In this document: piece after piece, positions 24,861-35,600 of the stretch
How the letters are laid out: each line of letters starts with the position of its first letter
How positions within the stretch are numbered: the first letter of the stretch is position 1
Origin: Lepisosteus oculatus
Lineage: Eukaryota; Chordata; Actinopteri; Semionotiformes; Lepisosteidae
Length of the DNA: 64,000 nucleotides
Reading direction: 5' to 3'
Assembly: GCF_040954835.1 (NCBI RefSeq)
Contig: NC_090697.1
Coordinates: 29,443,001-29,507,000 of the forward strand
Made by a program: the position numbers and the translations under genes
Notes under the pieces: generated by a model
What the model saw: the letters and a program-made list of their open reading frames with translations, nothing else
Databases searched by the model: none
Told to the model about the DNA's origin: nothing

Positions 24861-26380
24861 CTTTATGGGCATCTCAAACATGCACAGACATATGTCTAAG
24901 ACTGAATTTGGAAGGTAGTTTTTTCAGAACACACACAGTGACCACAGGGTGTCATCAGGGATTAAAGCACCTAAGTGCACAGGACTGTGCTGCCTATGTC
25001 AGGCAGACTCAGTTTCAGTGCTGATAGTGCCTTGTTTTGCCTCTGAGAGCGCTGCAGTGCGTCTGCTCTCATGCCCTGTCACCAGGAGGCGCTGTGCCGG
25101 GGGTCACCATGTTTTCACTACAGCAGTGACAGAATCTGCACCATCTTTAACAGTGTCCTCTCCTCTCCTCAGCCTCGCTCTCCGTGTTCAGTGTCTCTTC
25201 CTCTCTCCTCTCCCCCTTCCCCCCCCCACCTGCTCAGCTTTTGCACACAGTGATTTCCTGTGTCGGTGAGCCCAGGCTGCAGCGAGTGTATAAATAGCAC
25301 CGTGTGGACCGCAGCCCTGTCTTCCTGCCTGCTGCAGCTCTGCTCAACTGCGCCCCCTGTCTCTCCGGGCGTGTGTCTGCGCCAGTGCTGCTTCCCTGTG
25401 TGCATCGTCATCTCCACCTCTGCATATCTGTGAAAGTCTTCGAGTGTGTAATGTGTGCAGCTATGTGGTTTATCTGTGTTCGCCTTCCACACAATCTCCT
25501 GTTTCCTTCTTTCCTCTCTCTCCCCTCTTTGATACCCTGTCCTCTCCCTATTCACTCTGTTCCTCAGGCTGTGACAGGAGATCACATACTGGGCTGCCAG
25601 TTCAACTGAGTTCCCTCCTCCCTCTCCCAGTAGGATTGGGACCCGTTGTGATGCTGGCAGGTGTGGGAATTCTGGGATTAGATTTGTTATTTAAGAGAAG
25701 AATGTTTGTTGAAACCCCGAGTGTTTCTCACAGTGCAGTAGGAAGTACATCTCTGTCTCAGTGTCTCCCTGCTGTCTGTTTCCCCAGCCTCTGAGCTGGC
25801 CATAGAGCTGTACTGACCTGTACTTCCTCAGGGTCTGTTTCTGTTTGTGTTTCTTATCTTGGTCAAATATTCGGCTAGTGTGTATTGTCTGTTTAGGGTT
25901 CTGTAGTATTCCAGTTTATGTTGTGTTTGTGTGTGTGTGTGTCCCAGTGTGTGAGATATTGCTGTTTGATCTGTGCTGTGATGTGGCTGAGTCTGAGTCG
26001 TGGTGCTGTACAGTAGCAGAGCTGTCCTGGGGCTGGCTGGTCTCAGTGTGGCTTGGAGTGGGAGTACCAGGACAATCCCTGTCCTCTCTGATCCAGCCGT
26101 CCTCATTGATATAGATATTGATCAGTGTCCGGCCAGGAGCTCAGACTGTTCCCACACCTGTTATGTAATTGATATAGATATTGATCACCATTGAGCTCAG
26201 CCTTCAGTTCTCACTGTGCACTTGCTCGGATCTCTACCCTTTCTCTGATCCCGTACCCTGCCATGCTGTCCCAGTGGAGAGTGCCAGTCTGTTTTCCTCA
26301 TTACTGTTATAAATAATCCCCAATTTTCCACTCAATCCTGGGAGCAGACCTTTTCACAGACTTTGGAAAATTGACTTTAC
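24861..26380. other. Intergenic, no gene assigned
   Basis: Contains a TATAAATAG element at about 25287 within GC-rich sequence, pyrimidine-rich tracts, and a 20-bp repeat ATTGATATAGATATTGATCA at about 26107 and 26170. No coding similarity. Confidence 0.4.
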
Positions 26381-26384
26381 CCAC

Positions 26385-27120
26385 ACAGTAAAATACGCAC
26401 AAAGATACACAGACAGTGAAATACGCACAAAGATACACAGACAGTGAAATACACTGTCAAATTATATACACAAACACACTGACAGTGAAATATACACACA
26501 GACACACTGACAGCGAAATACACAATGAAATACACACACAGACACACTGACAGTGAAATACACAATGAAATATATACAGACACACTGACAATGAAATACA
26601 CAGTGAGTTATACACACACAGATACACTGACAATGAAATACACAGTGAGTTATACACACAGACACACACACAGTGAAATACACAATGAAATACACACCCA
26701 GACACACTGACAGTGAAATACACAATGAAATATATACAGACACACAGTGAAATACACAATGAAATATATACAGACACACTGACAGTGAAATATACAATGA
26801 AATACACACACACAGATACACAGACAGTGAAATACACTGTCAAATTATACACACAGAAACACTGACAGTGAAATACACAATGAAATACACACAGACACAC
26901 TGAGTGAAATACACAATGAAATATATACAGACACACTGACAGTGAAATACACAATGAAATACACACACAGTGAAATATACAATGAAATACACACACACAC
27001 ACAGATACACTGACAATGAAATACACAGTGAGTTATACACCCAGACACACTCACAGTGAAATACACAATGAAATATACACAGACACACTGACGGTGAAAT
27101 ACACACAGGTACACCCACAC
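26385..27120. repeat. About 40-bp AC-rich minisatellite
   Basis: Degenerate units of CAGACACACTGACAGTGAAA and TACACAATGAAATACACACA. Confidence 0.92.
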
Positions 27121-27124
27121 ACTG

Positions 27125-27720
27125 CCAATGAGAGGCACAGACTCTGTCCGGCAGGCCGTGTGGGTCAGTGGTCAGCCGGGGCAGGGCGTCCAGAGCGAGC
27201 GCGTGTGTGCGTGTGTGCGTGTGTGCGAGTCTGGAGGAGCTGGGGGCGGGGCTGTGCGGGCTGGCGGATTGTTTCCATTGGAAAGAATGTCAGGAATGGC
27301 TGGGGAGCCGCTGTCCCGAGTCCGTGCCCTGCAGCATGACAGCGCTGCAGCGCACATCCGAGCACAGGAAGCAGGGTCCCTTAGGGGACCCCACGAAGAG
27401 AGAGCGCTGGGGTCCGGGGTACGACTGGAACACACCTCCAGCTCCACACTTGAGCTGCGCCGAGCGTGCGCTCAGGGCCTGTGTGCACTCACTGCCAGGC
27501 AGGAGCAGGACGAACTGGAGGTTCTCTTCAGAGAGAGGCTCTGTCCACTGCCCTTGACTGACCGATCTTGACACCCGCAGGGAGAGGAGGAGGAGGAGGA
27601 GGATGGCGAAGATGATCCTGTTAGAGACGGTGGTGATGACAACAGTGTTGGTACTGGTAAATCACAGACACCATAGGGATGGTGTTGATGAAAACAGTGG
27701 TGGCACTAATAATAATGATG
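27125..27720. other. GC-rich intergenic segment, no gene assigned
   Basis: CpG-rich unique sequence with frames up to 147 codons but no recognised family, then a short GAG/GAT trinucleotide-rich stretch at 27585-27725. Confidence 0.35.
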
Positions 27721-27724
27721 ATGA

Positions 27725-29530
27725 CACACACCAGAGCCAGAGTCTGAGATACACACACTGTCCCACTCCACACACACCAGAGCCAGAGTCAGAGATACAC
27801 ACTGTCCCACTCCACACACACCAGAGCCAGAGTCAGAGATACACACTGTCCCACTCCACACACACCAGAGATACACACACTGTCCCACTCCACACACACC
27901 AGAGCCAGAGTCTGAGATACACACTGTCCCACTCCACACACACCAGAGCCAGAGTCAGAGATACACACTGTCCCACTCCACACACACCAGAGCCAGAGTC
28001 AGAGATACACACTGTCCCACTCCACACACACCAGAGCCAGAGTCAGAGATACACACTGTCCCACTCCACACACACCAGAGATACACACACTGTCCCACTC
28101 CACACACACCAGAGCCAGAGTCTGAGATACACACTGTCCCACTCCACACACACACCAAAGATACACACACTGTCCCACTCCACACACACCAGAGCCAGAG
28201 TCAGAGATACACACTGTCCCACTCCACACACACCAGAGCCAGAGTCAGAGATACACACTGTCCCACTCCACACACACCAGAGATACACACACTGTCCCAC
28301 TCCACACACACCAGAGCCAGAGTCTGAGATACACACTGTCCCACTCCACACACACCAGAGCCAGAGTCAGAGATATACACTGTCCCACTCCACACACACC
28401 AGAGCCAGAGTCAGAGATACACACTGTCCCACTCCACACACACCAGAGATACACACACTGTCCCACTCCACACACACCAGAGCCAGAGTCTGAGATACAC
28501 ACTGTCCCACTCCACACACACCAGAGCCAGAGTCAGAGATACACACTGTCCCACTCCACACACACACCAGAGCCAGAGATACACACTGTCCCACTCCACA
28601 CACACACCAGAGATACACACACTGTCCCACTCCACACACACCAGAGCCAGAGTCTGAGATACACACTGTCCCACTCCACACACACCAGAGATACACACAC
28701 TGTCCCACTCCACACACACACCAGAGATACACACACTGTCCCACTCCACACACACCAGAGCCAGAGTCTGAGAAAACACTGTCCCACTCCACACACACCA
28801 GAGCCAGAGTCAGAGATACACACTGTCCCACTCCACACACACCAGAGCCAGAGTCAGAGATACACACTGTCCCACTCCACACACACCAGAGCCAGAGTCA
28901 GAGATACACACTGTCCCACTCCACACACACCAGAGCCAGAGTCAGAGATACACACTGTCCCACTCCACACACACCAGAGCCAGAGTCTGAGATACACACT
29001 GTCCCACTCCACACACACACCAAAGATACACACACTGTCCCACTCCACACACACCAGAGCCAGAGTCTGAGATACACACTGTCCCACTCCACACACACAC
29101 CAGAGATACACACACTGTCTCACTCCACACACACACCAGAGACACACCAGAGCCAGAGTCAGAGATACACACTGTCCCACTCCACACACACCAGAGCCAG
29201 AGTCAGAGATACACACTGTCACACTCCACACACACACCAGAGCCAGAGTCAGAGATACACACTGTCGCACTCCACACACACACCAGAGACACACCAGAGC
29301 CAGAGCCAGAGATACACACTGTCGCACTCCACACACACACCAGAGCCAGAATCAGAGATACACACTGTCGCACTCCACACACACCAGAGCCAGAATCAGA
29401 GATACACACTGTCGCACTCCACACACACTAAAGAGACACACACTGTCACACTCCACACACACACCAGAGCCAGAGTCAAAGATACACACTGTCCCACTCC
29501 ACACACAGACACACCAGAGAGACACACACT
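27725..29530. repeat. 44-bp minisatellite
   Basis: About 42 units of CAGAGCCAGAGTCAGAGATA plus CACACTGTCCCACTCCACACACAC, with a 34-bp short form lacking the SINE-like CAGAGCCAGAGT part. Units at the right end (29220-29420) change GTCCCAC to GTCGCAC, showing regional homogenisation. Confidence 0.96.
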
Positions 29531-30339
29531 GCATTTTAATAGGAGCTCTGTGTCCACATACACTGTTTGATAGAGCTGTGTGTTAATGTAATCTGAGTTG
29601 TAATAGGAAGTGTGCATAGGATCTGCCTGCACATGCTCACAGGAGTGTCATGGCTGGGTTTCCAGGTGTATCTCCAGTTCCAGGTGGACACAACTGAGAT
29701 TAGCACGATCCCACGCCCATATCTACTGGTTACCGGATTCGTTTTGCAAAACAAAAATCAACTGAGTTGCTCAATTCACTGCACAATGCAAAGCCTGCAT
29801 CTGCGGTCTCATGACCATAAGGACTAGTATTTGTTCACAAGGCGCCTGCAGAAGTGGGGTGCGGTTTACCGACCGGTCCTCCGTGACTCTCACCGCTCGA
29901 GGCGGGCCGCCGTGCCGATCTCCACATTACACAGTCCGAGGGGTGTTGCTAGGCAGGATTACCGAAGAATATGTGTCAAAGTGTCTTAATTCCTTCGGTA
30001 ATATTTTATGGAGGTGTTTTACTAGTGAACTAATAGATTATTATATTCTCGATTTACTGCAGACGTGTAACAGAATGCATTGTTAACGTCGCTACGAATT
30101 CATTGCGTTGTTTTGGACATAACTGAAGGGTGACACCTGTTTTAGATTCTTGTCGTGACTTCAGCGAGGCACTGTACTGCGAAATTCAGCGGAAACCACC
30201 GTCGTAGCGACAGTAGTGGACTCCAAAATAGCATGAGCTATTCTGACAGGACAGGCTGCAAACAGAACAGGCCGTGAGAAAGAAACGCTGGGGAGGAGAA
30301 CAGCAAAGTAAAAATAACAATCTGCAGATATTTTTAAAC
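29531..30339. other. No recognised feature
   Basis: Mixed-composition sequence upstream of the LCLAT1 CpG block; no ORF or repeat family recognised. Confidence 0.45.
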
Positions 30340-30385
30340 GATGCGATAACGCGCTAGCGCCCCTCGGCTCCAGCGGCCGCGCACG

Positions 30386-30403
30386 CAGCGCCCCCTGGCG
30401 GCC
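30386..30403 (-). promoter_or_regulatory. CTCF-like site at LCLAT1 promoter
   Basis: On the minus strand the sequence reads CCGCCAGGGGGCGCTG, one base from the vertebrate CTCF core CCASYAGRKGGCRS. It sits just upstream of the presumed first exon. Confidence 0.5.
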
Positions 30404-30457
30404 CACCGCAGAGCGGGGTGAGAGGTGAGAGGTCAGACGTCAGACGCTGTGCCAGCC

Positions 30458-30553
30458 ATGGCGGCCGAGGAGAGGAAAGCGCAGAGCTCGCAGCGCGCTT
30501 GCACGGAGGCTCTAGGACTGCACCAAGGGGGTTTCCCTTTCCTACTTTTTTAA
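30458..30553 (+). other. Upstream ORF in probable LCLAT1 leader
   Basis: GCCAGCCATGGCGG is a strong Kozak context. The frame runs 31 codons (MAAEERKAQSSQ...) to TAA. It matches no protein I recognise and does not resemble the extended human LCLAT1 N-terminus. If transcribed, it could lower translation of the main frame. Confidence 0.4.
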
Positions 30554-30963
30554 GACTTCGTTTTCGTCTAACGGCATTTTTGTTGCGGAATTAATGAGGC
30601 ACACTCCGATCCGTCCCGTACCCGGCTGATCCGCGGCCCCGGGGTACCTGTGCGCGACTGGCGGTCCAGCCCCAGGTGAGGGTTACCGCCTGCTCGGCTC
30701 TGCACTCAGGAGTAAACACGGCGCTGGGGAAGGAAACGCGCCGTGCCCAGTTACACAGCAGCATCATATCCGCCCGTGGATGATTCGGCACTGTGACTTT
30801 ACAACCCGCAACAATGAACTGAATGCACTTCGGGGGAGTGGCGGGACGCGTGCTTGCGGGTCTTTGTGGGTACGCACTAACGCATCCTTGCACGTTCATA
30901 CCCGGGGATAAAGGAATTAAAAGGCTGCCAGTAAGCGCTACTCACGCAGCTCTTTCTCCACAG

Positions 30964-31074
30964 GGATTATAGCTGCTCTCTGGTGTTAAATACATCCGGG
31001 AAGACGGGAGATCCGACTGGCCCGCCCGCAGTCAGGAGAAGCCGAACCGGTCTGAGGAGTCTGTTGACGAGTAG
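30964..31074 (+). other. LCLAT1: Candidate second 5' UTR exon of LCLAT1
   Basis: A pyrimidine-rich acceptor (TTTCTCCACAG) and a donor (TAG|GTATGC) bracket 111 nt of unique GC-rich sequence between the CpG exon and the first coding exon. RNA evidence is needed; the call rests on splice-like signals only. Confidence 0.35.
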
Positions 31075-31424
31075 GTATGCTCGGAGGGCGTGACGTGGAG
31101 GCCAGGGCGTGTGAGGAGCACGGTGCATGTGTACGCAGATGCGAGGGGCAGTCGGTGCTCGCTGCCAGCCGCTCGGGGTTTCGTGTGAGCCCTGCTGGAC
31201 TGCGCCCGTCCGGGACCCGGCGCTCTGCCTGCAGCGCTGTCGAGTTTCCTCCCCCAGCAGGGTGGGGGCGCTGTTCTGGTCCTGATCTGATCCTCCGGCC
31301 CTGTGGGCCTGTCTGGCATCTGTCTGCCCTGAGTGCAGCCCACACTTGGCTCCTGTGAAGTCCCTCTGTCCGAAAGTCCAGAGTGGAGACCCCATTCGGG
31401 GCAAGCGGGCAGACTGCGCTCTAA

Positions 31425-31895
31425 GGGCAGGGCCGAGGCTGGAGCGGGGCAGGACCGGAGCTGGAGCGGGGCAGGAATGGGGCAGGACCAGGGCAGGAAT
31501 GGGGCAGAACCAGAGCTGGAGCCTGGAAGGAATGGGGCAGTACCGGAGCTGGAGCGGGGCAGTACCGGAGCTGGAGCGGGGCAGGAATGGGGCAGAACTG
31601 GGGCAGGAATGGGGCAGGAATGGGGCAGGACCAGGGCAGGAATGGGGCAGGAATGGGGCAGGAATGGGGCAGGACCAGGGCAGGAATGGGGCAGGACCAG
31701 GGCTGGAGCGGGGCAGGACCGGAGCTGGACCGGGGCAGGACCGGGGCAGGAATGGGGCTGGAGCGGGGCAGGAATGGGGCTGGAGCGGGGCAGGAATGGG
31801 GCAGGACCGGAGCTGGAGCTGGAGCGGGGCAGGACCGGAGCTGGAGCTGGAGCGGGGCAGGAATGGGGCTGGAGCCGGGCAGGAATGGGCAGTCC
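31425..31895 (+). repeat. G-rich minisatellite upstream of LCLAT1 coding exons
   Basis: Short units built from GGAGCGGGGCAGGA and ATGGGGCAGGACCAGGGCAG. It lies in the presumed 5' UTR intron. The plus strand has regularly spaced GGGG runs. Confidence 0.93.
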
Positions 31896-32478
31896 ACAGT
31901 GTGGGAGCCTGCCGAGGGCTGCTGGACTGGGGAACAGGAGCGCTTGCTGAGTCATGCCAGGTGCCACAGCTGCGCCCTGAAGCCCTGGAGACCTAATGCC
32001 CAGGCAGGCGAGGAGCGTCGCGCCCTGAGTTGATTACTGCGCTGGCGGCGGCAGGCAGTGGAGAGAGATAGAGGGTGAGGGCGAAGTCCTCTCTCCTGCT
32101 GGCAGGCAGGCTGACCCTGGGCCCCCTTCCTCCACAGCGCCCAGGGGGAGAGAGGGAACAGGAGGGCGGAGATCCTTCTCCTCTCTCACTGTGCATGTTC
32201 TCGATCAGACACATAGAGCAGCTGTCTGTGAACTGGACTGTCAGTAGGCAGTGCAGTCCTGTCTGTCCGCCCGCTGTCTGCCCCGGGCGCGCGGCCCGCC
32301 CGCTGTCTGCCCCGGGCGCGCGGCCCGCCCCTCGCAACCTCTGCCATAGAGTCGGGTTGTAAAAGCACTTTTGATTAAACTTCTTAGCTGCTCTACCAGT
32401 GCACTCGGTGTGTCCAGATAGTCATGCCATAGTGCTGTGGACTTATTCTGTGTATTTTCTGCTCCCGTCTCCCCCAGG

Positions 32479-32643
32479 ATGGTGTCTGTGCGGGGGCTGT
32501 GTTTCGTGGCCATGCTGTTCCTGGGCAGTTTTTTCGGCAGTGTCTTCATGCTGGGCCCTGTGCTGCCTCTCATGATGCTCTCCCCTGCCTGGTACCGCTG
32601 GCTCACTGACCGCATTGTAGCCACCTGGCTCACCTTGCCTGTG
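32479..32643 (+). CDS. LCLAT1: LCLAT1 coding exon 1
   Basis: The acceptor CCCCCAG ends at 32477 and the ATG follows one base later. The exon encodes 55 residues with the first membrane segment and SPAWYRW...ATWLTLPV. The donor is GTG|GTCAGT, phase 0. Confidence 0.93.
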
Positions 32644-35600
32644 GTCAGTCTGTCTATATCACTGTCCATCTGTGTGCCAGTGTCTCTGTGGGTCTGGGGT
32701 CTGTCAGTCTGTGTGCCAGTGTCTCTGTGAGTCTGGGGTTTGTCTGTCAGTCTGTGTGCCAGTGTCTCTGTGAGTCTGGGGTTTGTCTGTCAGTCTGTGT
32801 GCCAGTGTCTCTGTGAGTCTGGGGTCTGTCTGTCTCTCAGTCTGTGTGCCAGTGTCTCTGTGAGTCTGGGGTTTGTCTGTCTGTCAGTCTGTGTGCCAGT
32901 GTCTCTGTGAGTCTGGGGTTTGTCTGTCTGTCAGTCTGTGTGCCAGTGTCTCTGTGAGTCTGGGGTTTGTCTGTCTGTCAGTCTGTGTGCCAGTGTCTCT
33001 GTGAGTCTGGGGTTTGTCTGTCTGTCAGTCTGTGTGCCAGTGTCTCTGTGAGTCTGGGGTTTGTCTGTCTGTCAGTCTGTGTGCCAGTGTCTCTGTGAGT
33101 CTGGGGTTTGTCTGTCTGTCAGTCTGTGTGCCAGTGTCTCTGTGAGTCTGGGGTTTGTCTGTCTGTCAGTCTGTGTGCCAGTGTCTCTGTGAGTCTGGGG
33201 TTTGTCTGTCTGTCAGTCTGTGTGCCAGTGTCTCTGTGAGTCTGGGGTTTGTCTGTCTGTCAGTCTGTGTGCCAGTGTCTCTGTGAGTCTGGGGTTTGTC
33301 TGTCTGTCAGTCTGTGTGCCAGTCTCTCTGTGAGTCTGGGGTCTGTCTGTCAGTCTTTCTGTGTGCCAGTGTCTCTGTGAGTCTGGGGTCTGTCTGTCAG
33401 TCTTTCTGTGTGCCAGTGTCTCTGTGAGTCTGGGGTCTGTGTGCCAGTGTCTCTGTGAGTCTGGGGTCTGTCTGTCTCTCAGTCTGTGTGCCAGTGTCTC
33501 TGTGAGTCTGGGGTCTGTGTGCCAGTGTCTCTGTGAGTCTGGGGTCTGTGTGCCAGTGTCTCTGTGGGTCTGGGGTCTGTGTGCCAGTGTCTCTGTGAGT
33601 CTGGGGTCTGTGTGCCAGTGTCTCTGTGAGTCTGGGGTCTGTCTGTCTCTCAGTCTGTGTGCCAGTGTCTCTGTGAGTCTGGGGTCTGTGTGCCAGTGTC
33701 TCTGTGAGTCTGGGGTTTGTCTGTCTGTCAGTCTGTGTGCCAGTGTCTCTGTGAGTCTGGGGTTTGTCTGTCTGTCAGTCTGTGTGCCAGTGTCTCTGTG
33801 AGTCTGGGGTTTGTCTGTCTGTCAGTCTGTGTGCCAGTGTCTCTGTGAGTCTGGGGTTTGTCTGTCTGTCAGTCTGTGTGCCAGTGTCTCTGTGAGTCTG
33901 GGGTCTGTCTGTCAGTCTTTCTGTGTGCCAGTGTCTCTGTGAGTCTGGGGTCTGTCTGTCAGTCTTTCTGTGTGCCAGTGTCTCTGTGAGTCTGGGGTCT
34001 GTGTGCCAGTGTCTCTGTGAGTCTGGGGTCTGTCTGTCTCTCAGTCTGTGTGCCAGTGTCTCTGTGAGTCTGGGGTCTGTGTGCCAGTGTCTCTGGGGGT
34101 CTGTTGGTGGCCAGTGTCTCTGTGGAGTCTGGGGTCCTGTCTGTCCTCTCAGTCCCTGTGTTTGCCGCTCACTGTGTTGGGGTCTGTGTGCCAGTGTCTC
34201 TGTGAGTCTGGGGTCTGTCTGTCTCTCAGTCTGTGCCAGTGTCTCTGTGAGTCTGGGGTCTGTGTGCCAGTGTCTCTGTGAGTCTGGGGTCTGTGTGCCA
34301 GTGTCTCTGTGAGTCTGGGGTTTGTCTGTCTGTCAGTCTGTGTGCCAGTGTCTCTGTGAGTCTGGGGTCTGTGTGCCAGTGTCTCTGTGAGTCTGGGGTC
34401 TGTCTGTCTCTCAGTCTGTGTGCCAGTGTCTCTGTGAGTCTGGGGTCTGTGTGCCAGTGTCTCTGTGAGTCTGGGGTCTGTCTGTCAGTCTGTGTGCCAG
34501 TGTCTCTGTGAGTCTGGGGTTTGTCTGTCTGTCAGTCTGTGTGCCAGTGTCTCTGTGAGTCTGGGGTTTGTCTGTCTGTCAGTCTGTGCGCCAGTGTCTC
34601 TGTGAGTCTGGGGTCTGTGTGCCAGTGTCTCTGTGAGTCTGGGGTCTGTCTGTCTCTCAGTCTGTGTGCCAGTGTCTCTGTGAGTCTGGGGTCTGTCTGT
34701 CTCTCAGTCTGTGTGCCAGTGTCTCTGTGAGTCTGGGGTCTGTGTGCCAGTGTCTCTGTGAGTCTGGGGTCTGTCTGTCTCTCAGTCTGTGTGCCATTGT
34801 CTCTGTGAGTCTGGGGTCTGTCTGTCTCTCAGTCTGTGTGCCAGTGTCTCTGTGAGTCTGGGGTCTGTGTGCCAGTGTCTCTGTGAGTCTGGGGTCTGTC
34901 TGTCTCTCAGTCTGTGTGCCAGTGTCTCTGTGAGTCTGGGGTCTGTCTGTCTCTCAGTCTGTGTGCCAGTGTCTCTGTGAGTCTGGGGTTTGTCTGTCTG
35001 TCAGTCTTTGTGCCAGTGTCTCTGTGAGTCTGGGGTTTGTCTGTCTGTCAGTCTGTGTGCCAGTGTCTCTGTGAGTCTGGGGTTTGTCTGTCTGTCAGTC
35101 TGGGTGCCAGTGTCTCTGTGAGTCTGGGGTTTGTCTGTCTGTCAGTCTGTGTGCCAGTGTCTCTGTGAGTCTGGGGTTTGTCTGTCTGTCAGTCTGTGTG
35201 CCAGTGTCTCTGTGAGTCTGGGGTTTGTCTGTCTGTCAGTCTGTGTGCCAGTGTCTCTGTGAGTCTGGGGTTTGTCTGTCTGTCAGTCTGTGTGCCAGTG
35301 TCTCTGTGAGTCTGGGGTTTGTCTGTCTGTCAGTCTGTGTGCCAGTGTCTCTGTGAGTCTGGGGTTTGTCTGTCTGTCAGTCTGTGTGCCAGTGTCTCTG
35401 TGAGTCTGGGGTTTGTCTGTCTGTCAGTCTGGGTGCCAGTGTCTCTGTGAGTCTGGGGTTTGTCTGTCTGTCAGTCTGTGTGCCAGTGTCTCTGTGAGTC
35501 TGGGGTTTGTCTGTCTGTCAGTCTGTGTGCCAGTCTCTCTGTGAGTCTGGGGTCTGTCTGTCTGTCAGTCTGTGTGCCAGTGTCTCTGTGAGTCTGGGGT

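Larger units (their letters stand above)
30340..30675 (+). promoter_or_regulatory. LCLAT1: Probable LCLAT1 CpG promoter and 5' UTR exon
   Basis: This is a CpG-dense block between AT-rich sequence and the LCLAT1 exons, ending at a good donor (CCCAG|GTGAGG at 30676). It contains a perfect-Kozak ATG at 30458. No TATA box is visible. Assignment to LCLAT1 rests on position and orientation only. Confidence 0.5.

Noticed and set aside
23435-25024. 529-codon frame with DRGADRCRVDRG repeats
   Set aside because: It coincides with the 25-27-bp array; equally long frames exist on the other strand.
27128-27574. Overlapping frames of up to 147 codons in a CpG-rich patch
   Set aside because: Open on both strands in several frames, as expected for high GC; no motif or family recognised.
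31346-31996. 216-codon Gly/Met/Gln-rich frame (GQEWGRTRAGMGQ)
   Set aside because: Product of the G-rich minisatellite in the LCLAT1 leader region; the opposite strand is open as well.
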